In this document: one piece after another, positions 47,897 through 57,510 of the stretch
Numbering within the stretch: position 1 is the first letter of the stretch
How the letters are laid out: every line of letters starts with the position of its first letter
Source of the DNA: Cytobacillus firmus NBRC 15306
Lineage (GTDB): Bacteria > Bacillota > Bacilli > Bacillales > Cytobacillaceae
Length of the DNA: 64,000 bases
Direction: 5' to 3'
NCBI RefSeq assembly: GCF_001591465.1
Contig: NZ_BCUY01000003.1
Location: 48,230 to 112,229, forward strand
Translations under genes and position numbers: made by a program
Notes under the pieces: generated by a model
Told to the model about the DNA's origin: nothing
The model's input: only the letters and a program-made list of their open reading frames with translations
Databases searched by the model: none

Positions 47897-47945
47897 CATT
47901 AAAAAATTGAAAAAACCCCACCAATCAGCGGATTCTTTCAATTTT
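47897..47945 (-). terminator. terminator-like hairpin between fliE and fliF
   Basis: On the minus strand AAAATTGAAAGAATCC pairs with GGGTTTTTTCAATTTT as a 16-bp stem (two G-U pairs) around an 11-nt loop, and the descending arm runs into TTAATG. It begins 29 nt after the fliE stop codon in a 149-nt gap. The shape is that of an intrinsic terminator, which inside this operon would act as an attenuator. Confidence 0.65.
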
Positions 47946-47974
47946 CTAAGTTTTTCAATGGAACAGCTGTAAAA

Positions 47975-48280
47975 TTAAACCTGCATTCTCATAGCTTCCT
48001 GATAAGCTTCAATTACTTTATTTCTAATTTCTAGTGCAGCCTGCATTGTAATGCTCGCTTTTTGAGATGTAATCATCACCTGGTGAAGATCAATATTTTC
48101 TCCCCTGGCAAGTTTTTCAGTCATAGCATCTGACTGAAGCTGTGCATTGTTTATTTTTTCAATTGATTGCTTTAAGACCGACGAAAAGCTTTGCTGAGCA
48201 TCGAATGATGTATATGTATGAGTCTTTTGATTTTCAGCAGGCTTTATAGCATTCACTGGCATAAAAGTTACGTTATTCAT
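47975..48280 (-). CDS. fliE: flagellar hook-basal body adaptor FliE
   Basis: FliE joins the MS ring to the rod. The 101-residue protein has the family pattern SFSSVLKQSIEKINNAQLQSDAMTEKLARGENIDLHQVMITSQKASITMQAALEIRNKVIEAYQEAMRMQV. It follows flgC by 12 nt. Confidence 0.95.
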   Translation of the reverse strand: MNNVTFMPVNAIKPAENQKTHTYTSFDAQQSFSSVLKQSIEKINNAQLQSDAMTEKLARGENIDLHQVMITSQKASITMQAALEIRNKVIEAYQEAMRMQV

Positions 48281-48292
48281 TTAAGGTTCTCC

Positions 48293-48745
48293 TTATTTGC
48301 CGATTTCCAAAGCTTTCATCATCATGCCTTTAGAGGCATTAAAAACCGTTACATTAGCTTCATAGGATCTTGTTGCACTAATAAGATCTGCCATTTCTCT
48401 TAAAGGGTCCACATTTGGCATTTCAACGTAACCATTTTCATTTGCATCGACATGGGTTGGATCATAAACCATTTTAAATGGTGTTTCACGATCTTCTTCT
48501 ATTCTTGACACCTTTACACCGTTCCCAGCTGTGCTTCCCCCGGTTCTGCTCATTGCCATATTTAAGAAAGATGAAAATTGCCCTTCTTTCGGCTCCAAAA
48601 CAACCGACTTTCTCCTATAGGGTCCATCTCCATTTACACTTCTTGTTGAGTCAGCATTAGCCATATTTGAAGAAATCACATCCATACGGAGCCTTTGGGC
48701 AGTTAGTGCCGATGCTGTGTTATTCATGCTATGAAACATAGACAT
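48293..48745 (-). CDS. flgC: flagellar basal-body rod protein FlgC
   Basis: FlgC is a proximal rod subunit exported by the flagellar apparatus. It starts MSMFHSMNNTASALTAQRLRMDVISSNMANADSTRS, the conserved rod N-terminus. It ends with PNVDPLREMADLISATRSYEANVTVFNASKGMMMKALEIGK, the C-terminal rod helix. Length 150 is typical. It stands 2 nt after flgB. Confidence 0.97.
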   Translation of the reverse strand: MSMFHSMNNTASALTAQRLRMDVISSNMANADSTRSVNGDGPYRRKSVVLEPKEGQFSSFLNMAMSRTGGSTAGNGVKVSRIEEDRETPFKMVYDPTHVDANENGYVEMPNVDPLREMADLISATRSYEANVTVFNASKGMMMKALEIGK

Positions 48746-48747
48746 TA

Positions 48748-49143
48748 CTATTTGCCTCCCCGCAATACATTCTGCAGACTGGAAAACTTACCGCTTACCC
48801 GTTCAATAACCGCATTATAGTAAATCTGATTTGTAGCCAGATCCGCCATTTCCTTATCTAAATCAACGCTATTGCCATTATGATTGTAAGAAGTATCAGG
48901 TTTTGTCACTATACTTTGACCTGAGGATGAACCATTTTTAAAATCGTAATGTCTGTAATCACTTTTGTTTGCTTCCATTGAATCATTTAAAGCGCTCTTG
49001 AACGCAGCTTTAAAGCTTGCATCTTTTGCTTTATAGTTTGGAGTATCAGCATTTGCAATATTTTGTGATATTACTTTTTGTTTAAGCGAAGAATAATTCA
49101 GTGCTTGTTCTAATGTTGATATAGTGCCGGAAAACAGCTTCAA
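48748..49143 (-). CDS. flgB: flagellar basal-body rod protein FlgB
   Basis: FlgB is the first proximal rod subunit and the first gene of the fla/che operon. The 131-residue protein begins MKLFSGTISTLEQALNYSSLKQKVISQNIANADTPNYKAKDASF. The start is TTG, with GAGGTG 6 nt upstream; the ATG three bases earlier is out of frame and gives an unrelated short reading. The C-terminus has DKEMADLATNQIYYNAVIERVSGKFSSLQNVLRGGK, the rod helix. Confidence 0.95.
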   Translation of the reverse strand: MKLFSGTISTLEQALNYSSLKQKVISQNIANADTPNYKAKDASFKAAFKSALNDSMEANKSDYRHYDFKNGSSSGQSIVTKPDTSYNHNGNSVDLDKEMADLATNQIYYNAVIERVSGKFSSLQNVLRGGK

Positions 49144-49406
49144 TCATAACACCTCGTATAAAAACTATTTTTACATGGAAATTATTGTAGAAATTTGGTG
49201 ATAATGGACAAAATATGTCATCATAAACATTATTGTAATGAATATGAAATAATATGTCTATGTACATAAGGTTATTTTTAATGATTCTTTTGACCTATTT
49301 TCGACAAATCTTTTAAATATGCTGAAAGTTGCACAAGTTATTTTGTAATAATTACCAGAACTGCTTTAATCTTTATACATTCTGATTTTTCCTAACACCC
49401 CCTTTG

Positions 49407-49422
49407 TAGTTCTTTTGAACTA
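49407..49422. repeat. perfect palindrome at the fla/che promoter
   Basis: TAGTTC and GAACTA flank a TTTT loop, forming a perfect 6-bp inverted repeat. It overlaps the -10 element and the expected start of transcription of the candidate fla/che promoter. It could be a repressor operator or a 5'-end hairpin that stabilises the mRNA. Confidence 0.55.
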
Positions 49423-49447
49423 TATAATTGAATATCACACTTGAAAA
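49419..49447 (-). promoter_or_regulatory. candidate sigma-A promoter for fla/che operon
   Basis: TTTTCA (49442-49447) and TATAGT (49419-49424) are spaced by 17 nt on the minus strand. The -10 is 5/6 to consensus and the -35 is 4/6. In B. subtilis this operon also starts from a sigma-A promoter upstream of flgB and is repressed by CodY. The assignment here rests on sequence match only. Confidence 0.45.
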
Positions 49448-49528
49448 TTATGTAATCTATGACTAATGAACTTATAAAAAATGTTTAAAATACATAAATT
49501 TACCAATTATGACGTAACAAATTTGTAA

Positions 49529-49561
49529 CAAAAAAAAACCCGCCATTAATGGACGGGTTTT
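49529..49561 (-). terminator. codY intrinsic terminator
   Basis: AAAACCCG and CGGGTTTT form the base of a stem with inner CCATTAATGG, 11 nt after the codY stop codon. On the minus strand the stem is followed by a run of nine T. It should separate codY from the fla/che operon. Confidence 0.9.
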
Positions 49562-49571
49562 ACGGATTTTA

Positions 49572-50351
49572 TTAGTTTGATTTAAGTTTTTCCAATTCAA
49601 CCAGGAACTTGTCATTCAGGACTTTGATATAAGTACCCTTCATACCTAAAGAACGGGACTCAATAACTCCTGCACTTTCGAGCTTTCTTAGGGCATTTAC
49701 GATTACAGAACGGGTAATGCCTACACGATCAGCAATTTTTGATGCAACAAGAAGTCCTTCGTTGCCGTTAAGCTCTTCGAAGATATGTTCGATCGCTTCA
49801 AGCTCGCTGTAAGAAAGAGAACTGATTGCCATTTGTACAACAGCTTTGCTGCGCGCTTCTTCTTCAATTTCTTCCGCTTTCTCACGCAGAATTTCCATGC
49901 CAACTACAGTAGCACCATATTCAGCAAGAATTAAATCATCATCATGGAACTGTTCCTGCAATCTCGCAAGGATTAGTGTGCCTAGACGCTCACCGCCGCC
50001 GATGATGGGAACAATAGTAGTCAAACCACTTGCAAAAAGGTCCTTGTTTTCTACTGGGAATGCAGTATATTCGCTTTCCATATCCAGATTCGATGAAGTT
50101 TCCTGGATGTTAAATAAATTTTTCGTATATTCTTCAGGGAATTGACGATCTTCAAGCATTTGCTTCATTCGCTCATTTTCGATTTGCTGGTTTACTGCAA
50201 ATCCAAGCAGTTTGCCTCTGCGGCTTACTACGAAGATATTTGCTTCGATTACATCACTAAGTGTTTCTGACATTTCTTTGAAGTTAACCGGCTTGCCGGC
50301 TGCTCTTTGAAGCATTGCATTAATTTTTCTTGTTTTTGTTAATAAATCCAT
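49572..50351 (-). CDS. codY: GTP- and branched-chain amino acid-sensing repressor CodY
   Basis: CodY represses stationary-phase genes, including fla/che in B. subtilis, when GTP and isoleucine/valine are plentiful. The 259-residue product begins [15 protein letters not shown], with the GAF ligand domain to about residue 155 and the DNA-binding winged helix near 200-240 ([39 protein letters not shown]). The ATG at 50351 has AGGAGG 7 nt upstream. It follows hslU and is adjacent to its likely target operon. Confidence 0.97.
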   Translation of the reverse strand: MDLLTKTRKINAMLQRAAGKPVNFKEMSETLSDVIEANIFVVSRRGKLLGFAVNQQIENERMKQMLEDRQFPEEYTKNLFNIQETSSNLDMESEYTAFPVENKDLFASGLTTIVPIIGGGERLGTLILARLQEQFHDDDLILAEYGATVVGMEILREKAEEIEEEARSKAVVQMAISSLSYSELEAIEHIFEELNGNEGLLVASKIADRVGITRSVIVNALRKLESAGVIESRSLGMKGTYIKVLNDKFLVELEKLKSN

Positions 50352-50498
50352 TGTATTTCCTCCTATTTGCTGCAACCCATAAACATATATTTTGTAAAAA
50401 TTAAATATCTTATTGCTTCTGTTTGAATCATACGTAATTTGACTTTTTTCAGGATTCCCTTTCCGTTACCCTTTGACCTTGATCTTTAAACTATAAGG

Positions 50499-51902
50499 TC
50501 ACAGAATAAACTGGCTTAAATCCTTATTGCGGGAAATGGCTCCGAGTTTCTCCTCAACATACTGAGGGGTAATTGTGATTTTTTCCATGGTGATGTCCGG
50601 TGCTTCAAAAGATAAATCTTCGAGCAGTTTTTCCATGATGGTATGAAGACGCCTTGCACCGATATTATCTGTATTTTGGTTAACTTCGAAAGCAAATTGA
50701 GCAATCCTACGAATAGCATCGTCAGAAAATTCAATTTGTATACCTTCAGTTACCAATAATGCTTCATATTGTTTTATTAATGCATTATCGGGCTCCACAA
50801 GTATTTTGTAGAAATCTTCAACAGTTAGCTTAGTGAGCTCCACACGGATCGGAAAACGCCCCTGTAATTCAGGAATAAGGTCAGATGGCTTTGCCATATG
50901 GAAAGCACCTGCAGCAATAAACAAGACATGGTCCGTTTTTACAGATCCGTATTTAGTTACTACTGTTGAACCTTCCACCACCGGCAAAATATCTCTTTGA
51001 ACCCCTTCCCTTGAGACATCAGCTGATGAACCGCCGCTGTTTTTGCTGGCAATTTTATCAATTTCATCAATAAATATTATTCCTGACTGTTCAGCACGGA
51101 ATACAGCCTCTTGGCTGACTTCATCCATATCAATCAGCTTTTGGGCTTCTTCATTTGTCAGGATCTTTCTGGCTTCCCTTACAGTCAGTTTTCTTTTTTT
51201 CCTTTTCTTTGGCATAAGGCTGCTGAGGGCATCCTGCATATTCATGCCCATTTGCTCCATCCCCGAGCCCTGCAGCATGTCAAACATGGAAGGCTGCTGC
51301 TCTTCCACTTCAACCGTAATAACTTCATTTTCCAATTCGCCAAGTGCAAGCTTTTCTTTTACAATCTTGCGCTTTTCCTGGAGGTTTAAATCTTCTGTCT
51401 GATACGTATCCTGCTGCTGATCATTACCTCCGCCAAATAGCATCTCAAGTGGATTTTTATAATTAGCAGCCTTTTTGGCACCAGGTACAAGGAGTTCAAG
51501 TATGCGGTGGTTGGCACTTTCTTCTGCTCTTTCCTTTACACTCGCCATCTTCTCTTCTTTTACCAGACGGACAGATGTTTCCACAAGATCTCTGACCATG
51601 GATTCAACATCTCTGCCCACATATCCCACTTCAGTGAATTTGGTTGCCTCCACTTTAACAAATGGTGCACCGACTAATTTAGCCATTCTGCGCGCAATTT
51701 CAGTTTTTCCAACTCCAGTTGGACCGATCATCAATATATTTTTAGGATTTACTTCTTCCCGCAATTTTTCTTCCAGCAAGCTGCGGCGATAGCGATTTCT
51801 AAGAGCAACAGCAACTGCTTTTTTTGCATCCTTTTGACCGATGATATATTGATCCAAGCGCTCAACAATTTGGCGCGGAGTTAAACTAGTTCCTTTACCC
51901 AT
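50499..51902 (-). CDS. hslU: ATP-dependent protease ATPase subunit HslU (ClpY)
   Basis: HslU is the AAA+ unfoldase that feeds the HslV peptidase. The P-loop GPTGVGKT is at residues 60-67, the Walker B region FIDEIDKIA is near 275, and the C-terminal QFIL tail docks into HslV. The inserted I-domain (about 110-240) is Met/Gln-rich ([20 protein letters not shown]). Length 467 matches B. subtilis ClpY. It is 18 nt after hslV. Confidence 0.96.
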   Translation of the reverse strand: MGKGTSLTPRQIVERLDQYIIGQKDAKKAVAVALRNRYRRSLLEEKLREEVNPKNILMIGPTGVGKTEIARRMAKLVGAPFVKVEATKFTEVGYVGRDVESMVRDLVETSVRLVKEEKMASVKERAEESANHRILELLVPGAKKAANYKNPLEMLFGGGNDQQQDTYQTEDLNLQEKRKIVKEKLALGELENEVITVEVEEQQPSMFDMLQGSGMEQMGMNMQDALSSLMPKKRKKRKLTVREARKILTNEEAQKLIDMDEVSQEAVFRAEQSGIIFIDEIDKIASKNSGGSSADVSREGVQRDILPVVEGSTVVTKYGSVKTDHVLFIAAGAFHMAKPSDLIPELQGRFPIRVELTKLTVEDFYKILVEPDNALIKQYEALLVTEGIQIEFSDDAIRRIAQFAFEVNQNTDNIGARRLHTIMEKLLEDLSFEAPDITMEKITITPQYVEEKLGAISRNKDLSQFIL

Positions 51903-51920
51903 GCAACAGCACTCCTTTTA

Positions 51921-52463
51921 TTAGAGTTCTTCCACAATAATGTTGTGGTTTGTATATACACATATTTCGGCCGCCATTTCAAGTGAGGCCTTGGCAATTT
52001 CTTTGGCTGACAAATGTTCGCCTGCAAATCTTTTTAAAGAACGTCCGGCTGCAAGAGCATAATTGCCCCCTGATCCAATAGCCAGAATTCCATCATCCGG
52101 CTCAATAACTTCACCTGTACCGGAGATGAGCAGCAGACTATCCGTATTCATTACGATAAGCATTGCTTCAAGCTTGCGCAAAACCTTATCGCTTCTCCAT
52201 TCTTTTGCAAGCTCTACAGCTGCTCTCTCAAGGTTTCCATTATACTCTTCAAGCTTTCCTTCAAACATTTCGAATAACGTAAATGCATCTGCTACTGAGC
52301 CTGCAAATCCAGCAAGCACCTTCCCGTTGAATAGCTTTCTGACTTTTCTTGCAGTGTGTTTCATTACAACTGCATTTCCAAAGGTAACCTGGCCGTCGCC
52401 GGACATGGCACATTCTCCATTATGATGCACAGCAAATATTGTGGTTGCATGAAATTCGGACAT
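51921..52463 (-). CDS. hslV: ATP-dependent protease peptidase subunit HslV (ClpQ)
   Basis: HslV is the proteasome-like peptidase. The product begins [44 protein letters not shown]. In most bacteria the nucleophile is a Thr directly after Met; here, as in B. subtilis ClpQ, a short extension starting with Ser precedes the Thr-Thr pair, so Ser2 may be the N-terminal nucleophile. [21 protein letters not shown] and [16 protein letters not shown] are conserved. Length 180 is normal. Confidence 0.95.
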   Translation of the reverse strand: MSEFHATTIFAVHHNGECAMSGDGQVTFGNAVVMKHTARKVRKLFNGKVLAGFAGSVADAFTLFEMFEGKLEEYNGNLERAAVELAKEWRSDKVLRKLEAMLIVMNTDSLLLISGTGEVIEPDDGILAIGSGGNYALAAGRSLKRFAGEHLSAKEIAKASLEMAAEICVYTNHNIIVEEL

Positions 52464-52536
52464 GAAAGACTCCTCCTTTGGAGCATATTGCCTTTGATTT
52501 TTTTCTGCAGACTATTCGTTAATGGCTTTATTTCCG

Positions 52537-53439
52537 CTACGCCCGCGGATGATGGGCCATATAAGTTTTTTTCAAGTATTCATTCGTAACATGTGTATAT
52601 ACCTGGGTTGAAGATAGAAATGCGTGTCCAAGCAATTCCTGAACTGTTCTCATGTCAGCCCCATTAGCCATTAAATGCGTCGCAAATGTATGGCGAAGCA
52701 TATGGGGGTGGATTGTGCCTGTTAAGGATGATTTCTCTATGATCCGATTAAGAATAGTCCTGATTCCCCTTGCTGTAAGAGGACCGCCCCGGGCATTCAG
52801 AAACAAACTTTCCTGCACGTTCCCATTTGCAAGCAATTCTTTGCGTCCATGGTTTATGTATGTGTCAATTGCGTCCTGGGCGAAGCTTCCGAAAGGGACA
52901 TACCGTTCTTTGCTGCCCTTTCCTCGTACAAGAACCGTTGATAAATGCATATCCAGGTCTTTTAAGCGGATTTGACTGCACTCACTTACGCGGATGCCGG
53001 TTGCATATAATAATTCAAGAAGGGCTTTATTTCTTTGTCCAAGAGGAGTGCTTGATTCACAAGCATCAAAAAGCTGTTTCATTTCCTCTTCATAGAAAAA
53101 TTCCGGCAGCTTCTTCTGTGCTTTCGGAATGGAAACAAGTGCGAAAGGATTCTCAGCGACTATCTCTTCTCTCAGCAAAAATTTAAAAAAGCTCCTTAGG
53201 CTTGATATTTTTCTGGCAACAGACTTGCGTGACATCTTTCTTTCGAAAAGATCAGTTAGAAATATCCTGACATCCTGATACTCGACCTTTGTTAAATCTG
53301 AAATGGCTTGTTCAGACATGAACATAAAGAACTCACTAATATCATGCTGGTAATGTTCAATAGTATATTGTGAATAATTTTTCTCGATTTGTAAATATTC
53401 AATAAACAATTTTAAAGAAACGTTCACATTTTCAGACAT
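52537..53439 (-). CDS. xerC: tyrosine site-specific recombinase XerC (CodV)
   Basis: XerC, with XerD, resolves chromosome dimers at the dif site. The 300-residue protein has an N-terminal SAM-like core-binding domain (YSQYTIEHYQHDISEF) and the catalytic domain with Arg in YATGIRVSECSQI, Lys in RGKGSKERYVP, His-x-x-Arg in HPHMLRHTFATH, His in LGHA, and the Tyr nucleophile in QVYTHV. The ATG at 53439 has GAGGTG 8 nt upstream. It stands in the trmFO-xerC-hslVU-codY order of B. subtilis, where it is called codV. Confidence 0.95.
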   Translation of the reverse strand: MSENVNVSLKLFIEYLQIEKNYSQYTIEHYQHDISEFFMFMSEQAISDLTKVEYQDVRIFLTDLFERKMSRKSVARKISSLRSFFKFLLREEIVAENPFALVSIPKAQKKLPEFFYEEEMKQLFDACESSTPLGQRNKALLELLYATGIRVSECSQIRLKDLDMHLSTVLVRGKGSKERYVPFGSFAQDAIDTYINHGRKELLANGNVQESLFLNARGGPLTARGIRTILNRIIEKSSLTGTIHPHMLRHTFATHLMANGADMRTVQELLGHAFLSSTQVYTHVTNEYLKKTYMAHHPRA

Positions 53440-53503
53440 TAAATGTTCACCTCGCATGGGCTACTAAATAGTATCACAACTCAGCAGCCCAACGCAACAT
53501 AAT

Positions 53504-54811
53504 TTACAAATTTTTCATAAAGTTCTGAATTGTTCCCAATGCTCTTTCTGCATGTTTTTCATTTCTTTCTTTTTTCCCTCTGATTTTTTCAGGAAGTTCA
53601 GGGAATAAACCAAAATTAGCATTCATAGGCTGGAAACTCTTCGGGTTTGCTGTAGTAATATAACGCGCCATGCTTCCAATCGCTGTCTCATGAGGAAACT
53701 CAATTGGATCTTCACCCATAATGAGCCTTGCAGCATTGATGCCTGCCACAAGTCCGCTGGCTGCAGATTCGACATACCCTTCAACTCCGGTCATTTGACC
53801 TGCAAAGAATAAATCATCCCTATTCTTGAACTGATATGTTGCACGAAGGACTTTTGGAGAATTGATGAATGTATTCCGGTGCATAACACCATATCTTACT
53901 ATCTCAGCATTTTCAAGACCAGGAATCAAACGGATTACTTCTTTTTGAGGACCCCATTTCAAATGTGTCTGAAAACCTACAATATTATAAAGGGTTCCTG
54001 CAGCATCATCCTGGCGAAGCTGGACAACTGCATATGGCCTTTTGCCTGTCTTAGGATCTTCTAAACCTACAGGCTTCATCGGGCCGAAAAGCATAGTTTT
54101 CTTCCCCCTGTTTGCCATCACTTCTATTGGCATGCAGCCCTCGAAAAAGATTTCCTTTTCAAATTCCTTTAATGGAACTGTTTCCGCGGAGGTAAGAGCC
54201 TCGTAAAAACGGTCAAATTCTTCTTCAGTCATTGGACAATTCAGATATGCCGCTTCTCCCTTATCATAACGTGATTTCAAATAAACTTTATTCATATCGA
54301 TTGAATCTTTTTCGATAATTGGAGCAGCCGCATCATAGAAATATAAATAATCTTCACCGGAAAGCTCTTTTAATTTTGCGGATAAAGCTTCACTTGTGAG
54401 CGGTCCAGTAGCGATAACAGTTGGCCCTTCCGGAATATCTGTCACCTCTTCGTTAATGACCGTTACATTCGGATGGTTTTTGACTTGTTCAGTTACACGG
54501 GCTGCAAAATCATGCCGGTCAACTGCCAAGGCTCCGCCAGCTGGTACTGCACTGCTGTCAGCTGAATGGATAATAACCGAATTCAGCTTCCTCATTTCTT
54601 CTTTTAATACTCCAACTGCATTTGTTAAAGTATTTGCACGCAGGGAGTTGCTGCAGACAAGTTCTGCAAATTTATCGGTGTGATGAGCAGGAGTCTGTCT
54701 TACCGGCCTCATTTCATAGAGCTTTACCTTTATTCCCCTGCTGGCAAGCTGCCAAGCCGCCTCACTGCCAGCCAAACCTGCGCCAATTACATTCACTGCT
54801 GTATCTTTCAT
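53504..54811 (-). CDS. trmFO: tRNA U54 methyltransferase, folate-dependent TrmFO
   Basis: TrmFO makes ribothymidine at tRNA position 54 using methylenetetrahydrofolate and FAD. The N-terminal FAD motif [16 protein letters not shown] is at residues 8-23. Conserved [10 protein letters not shown] and the later [19 protein letters not shown] are seen. The ATG at 54811 has GGAGG 8 nt upstream and gives 435 residues. It was formerly called gid. It follows topA after a 223-nt gap. Confidence 0.96.
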   Translation of the reverse strand: MKDTAVNVIGAGLAGSEAAWQLASRGIKVKLYEMRPVRQTPAHHTDKFAELVCSNSLRANTLTNAVGVLKEEMRKLNSVIIHSADSSAVPAGGALAVDRHDFAARVTEQVKNHPNVTVINEEVTDIPEGPTVIATGPLTSEALSAKLKELSGEDYLYFYDAAAPIIEKDSIDMNKVYLKSRYDKGEAAYLNCPMTEEEFDRFYEALTSAETVPLKEFEKEIFFEGCMPIEVMANRGKKTMLFGPMKPVGLEDPKTGKRPYAVVQLRQDDAAGTLYNIVGFQTHLKWGPQKEVIRLIPGLENAEIVRYGVMHRNTFINSPKVLRATYQFKNRDDLFFAGQMTGVEGYVESAASGLVAGINAARLIMGEDPIEFPHETAIGSMARYITTANPKSFQPMNANFGLFPELPEKIRGKKERNEKHAERALGTIQNFMKNL

Positions 54812-55034
54812 AAATTGAACCTCCATATATAACTTATGATGACGATGTCATGAATAATTTATATTTTTAAGAACAGTCTCTCTTACTTTACCCTGTTCTT
54901 ATTCATTTTGCCATTTTACAGTACGATTTAAAAATAAAAAAGTTTCATGTACTAATTCCTCTGAAAAAAGCCGGGCTGGAACTTTTTTGGATCCTGATTC
55001 ATCAATAGAAAAGAGTGAGCATTTAAGCTCACCC
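54812..55034. other. topA-trmFO intergenic region
   Basis: This 223-nt gap holds the topA terminator hairpin at 55009-55034 and, nearer trmFO, an 8-bp hairpin with arms AAGAACAG (54869-54876) and CTGTTCTT (54893-54900) that lacks a clear U-tract. The trmFO promoter is not obvious. No open reading frame was recognised. Confidence 0.45.
55009..55034 (-). terminator. topA terminator
   Basis: GGGTGAGC and GCTCACTC-type arms (GTGAGC at 55015-55020, GCTCAC at 55027-55032) enclose a 6-nt loop directly after the topA stop codon. On the minus strand CTTTTCTATT follows, a short U-rich tail. Confidence 0.6.
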
Positions 55035-57110
55035 TTAACTTTGCTTTTCTTCCTTATAGTCGCATTCAACACACTGAACCTGAACACCTTTTTTGAGTTT
55101 TTTCTCAACTAGAAGGTTATCGCATTTTGGGCAGCTTCTCGGCAGCGGCTTATCCCAAGATATAAAGTCACATTCAGGGAACTTGTCACAACCGTAGAAG
55201 ATCCGGCGTTTTTTGCTTTTTCTTTCAATTATATTTCCTTCTTTGCACTTTGGACATTTCACACCGATGTCCTTGACAATCGGTTTGGTATTGCGGCAGT
55301 CAGGGAAATTGCTGCAAGCCATGAACTTGCCATAGCGTCCCATCTTGAACACCATAGGATTACCGCATTGTTCACAATCCTCACCGGCAGGTTCATCCTT
55401 AATTTCTACTTCCTGCATTTCCTTTTCCGCTATTTTAAGATTCTTTTCAAAATCTATATAGAAATCATCTATGATCTGTACCCAGTTGACTTTGCCCTCT
55501 TCAACATAGTCAAGGTCTTTTTCCATCTTAGCGGTAAACTCTATATCAAGGATTTCAGGGAAGAATTCCATGATTAATTCAAGAACGATTTCACCCAGTT
55601 CGGTCGGAATAAAACGTTTATTGTCCAGAGCAACATAACCCCGTTTTTGAATTGTATCAAGAGTCGGAGCGAAAGTGGATGGCCGCCCAATGCCCTGTTC
55701 TTCAAGTGTTTTCACCAGCCTTGCCTCAGTATACCTTGGAGGAGGCTGTGTGAAGTGCTGTTTAGGTTCGATGTCTTTTTTAAGGACTTCATCCCCTTGC
55801 TTCAGATCAGGGAGCATATTATCTTTTTCCTCCGACTGATCATCAGTGCCTTCGACATACACTTTCATGAATCCTGGAAATTTCACTTTAGAGCCTGTTG
55901 CCCTGAAGATCACTTCACCATTTTTCAGATCGACACTCATGGTGTCCATAACCGCTGGTGCCATTTGGCTCGCAACAAAGCGTTCCCAGATAAGCCTGTA
56001 TAATCTAAGCTGATCACGCGACAAGTATTCTTTTAAACTTGCAGGCGACCTTAATGTGCTTGTCGGGCGGATGGCCTCATGGGCATCCTGGGCATTGCTG
56101 TTTTTCTTTTCTTTTTTCTTTTCACCCTGCAGGAACTCTTTCCCGTAGGAGTTTTGAATATAGTCTGCAGCTTCACTTTGCGCAATTTCGGATATGCGTG
56201 TTGAGTCGGTTCTCATATAAGTAATTAAACCGACGGTTCCTTCCTTGCCCAGTTCAATTCCTTCATAAAGCTGCTGTGCAAGCATCATTGTTTTCTTGGC
56301 ACGGAAATTTAATTTTCTTGCAGCTTCCTGCTGAAGGGATGACGTAGTAAAAGGGGCTGCAGGATTCCGCTTTCTTTCCTTCTTGGTAACCGATTCCACC
56401 TTGAATTTATTGCCCTTCATTTTACTTAAAATATTTTGAACTTCGCTTTCCGACTTCAATTCCACTTTTTCATTCTTAAATCCGTAAAATGATGCATCGA
56501 AGGCTGTTTTTCCTTTAAGGAACTCTCCGTCAATGGACCAGTACTCTTCAGGTATAAAGTCTTTAATTTCCTTTTCGCGGTCGATGATCAACCGGACTGC
56601 AACAGACTGTACTCTCCCCGCACTTAATCCTTTTTTCACTTTCTTCCATAGTAAGGGGCTGATATTATAGCCGACCAGTCTGTCCAGCATCCTTCTTGCC
56701 TGTTGTGCATCAACAAGATCCATGTTGATTGGCCTTGGATGCTTGAAGGATTCTTTAATGGCATCCTTCGTAATTTCATTAAAAACAACACGGCAATCCG
56801 ACTTGATATCCATATCCAGGCTATGTGCCAAATGCCAGGCAATAGCTTCCCCTTCCCTGTCGGGGTCAGCTGCGAGATAAATTTTCTTAGCTTTTTTGGC
56901 CGCTGTCTTTAGCTCCTTTAAAACAGGGCCCTTTCCGCGAATAGTTATGTATTTGGGTTCAAAATTATTTTCCACATCTATGCCCATTTGGCTTTTGGGA
57001 AGATCCCTGACATGTCCCATGGAAGCTTTAACTTTATATTTTTTTCCTAAATAACGCTCAATCGTTTTTGCCTTTGCAGGTGACTCAACGATAACAAGAA
57101 ACTCTGACAT
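55035..57110 (-). CDS. topA: DNA topoisomerase I
   Basis: TopA relaxes negative supercoils. The Toprim domain begins [15 protein letters not shown], with [13 protein letters not shown] near residue 100. The catalytic tyrosine is in [14 protein letters not shown]. Three C-terminal tetracysteine zinc motifs are visible ([28 protein letters not shown], each followed by a second Cys pair). The ATG at 57110 has AAGGAGG 7 nt upstream and gives 691 residues; a longer reading frame to 57152 is not used. It has its own promoter. Confidence 0.97.
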   Translation of the reverse strand: MSEFLVIVESPAKAKTIERYLGKKYKVKASMGHVRDLPKSQMGIDVENNFEPKYITIRGKGPVLKELKTAAKKAKKIYLAADPDREGEAIAWHLAHSLDMDIKSDCRVVFNEITKDAIKESFKHPRPINMDLVDAQQARRMLDRLVGYNISPLLWKKVKKGLSAGRVQSVAVRLIIDREKEIKDFIPEEYWSIDGEFLKGKTAFDASFYGFKNEKVELKSESEVQNILSKMKGNKFKVESVTKKERKRNPAAPFTTSSLQQEAARKLNFRAKKTMMLAQQLYEGIELGKEGTVGLITYMRTDSTRISEIAQSEAADYIQNSYGKEFLQGEKKKEKKNSNAQDAHEAIRPTSTLRSPASLKEYLSRDQLRLYRLIWERFVASQMAPAVMDTMSVDLKNGEVIFRATGSKVKFPGFMKVYVEGTDDQSEEKDNMLPDLKQGDEVLKKDIEPKQHFTQPPPRYTEARLVKTLEEQGIGRPSTFAPTLDTIQKRGYVALDNKRFIPTELGEIVLELIMEFFPEILDIEFTAKMEKDLDYVEEGKVNWVQIIDDFYIDFEKNLKIAEKEMQEVEIKDEPAGEDCEQCGNPMVFKMGRYGKFMACSNFPDCRNTKPIVKDIGVKCPKCKEGNIIERKSKKRRIFYGCDKFPECDFISWDKPLPRSCPKCDNLLVEKKLKKGVQVQCVECDYKEEKQS

Positions 57111-57510
57111 CAATAGTCCTCCTTGAGAGGGAATTTTAAAACATCCAGGCAAAAATCTTTTTGAAATGCGGTATTTTTCACCTGCTAAACTTGCCTGTAT
57201 TTCTTATCTATTACCAATAAAACAGCCTCACTTACTGCATGTGTATTGAAATATTCATTATTATTCTACATTCTATTCAAGTTTGTCAAACTTAATCGGA
57301 TTATTTCCGCAACCGTTTCCAATAAAAAATCCTAAATTAACTAAATAAGCATTCTCTTACTTTCTTTAATACCTGTTGCAAAATGTATAACAGTTTTAAT
57401 AGAATTTCAACCTTTTTGTAAAAAATCCTTTAAATAAACAAATATAATATGAGTGATGTAAGAGAAGGAGCCTTTAATCTATTTCAAGACTCCTCTTTCA
57501 TTTGACCTGA
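57111..57510. other. dprA-topA intergenic region
   Basis: A 400-nt AT-rich non-coding gap. It contains the topA promoter at 57260-57289 with a leader of about 140 nt, and after dprA a hairpin with 8-bp arms (57460-57467 and 57490-57497) that lacks a U-tract and so is a doubtful terminator. No open reading frame was recognised. Confidence 0.5.
57260..57289 (-). promoter_or_regulatory. candidate sigma-A promoter for topA
   Basis: A perfect -35 TTGACA (57284-57289) is followed after 18 nt by AATAAT (57260-57265), which is 5/6 to the -10 consensus. It lies 150 nt before the topA start codon, so topA should be transcribed separately from dprA. Confidence 0.55.

Larger units (their letters stand above)
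49144..49571. promoter_or_regulatory. fla/che operon control region
   Basis: This 428-nt gap separates codY from flgB. It holds the codY terminator at 49529-49561 and a strongly AT-rich stretch from 49150 to 49520 in which the operon promoter must lie. A candidate sigma-A promoter is at 49419-49447, leaving a leader of about 265 nt before flgB. An AATTTTC half-site of the CodY type overlaps its -35. No sigma-D type GCCGATAT element was found on the minus strand here. No open reading frame was recognised. Confidence 0.6.

Noticed and set aside
49082..49267. 61-residue frame starting in the fla/che leader
   Set aside because: Its ATG at 49146 lies just ahead of the flgB TTG but in another frame; the product resembles nothing and overlaps the conserved FlgB N-terminus.
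57433..57450. TATAAT-like box on the plus strand at about 57443 after TTGTAA
   Set aside because: The spacing to the -35-like box is about 21 nt and no plus-strand gene follows.
57460..57497. Hairpin after dprA as an intrinsic terminator
   Set aside because: Arms are only 8 bp with a wobble pair, and no U-tract follows on the minus strand.
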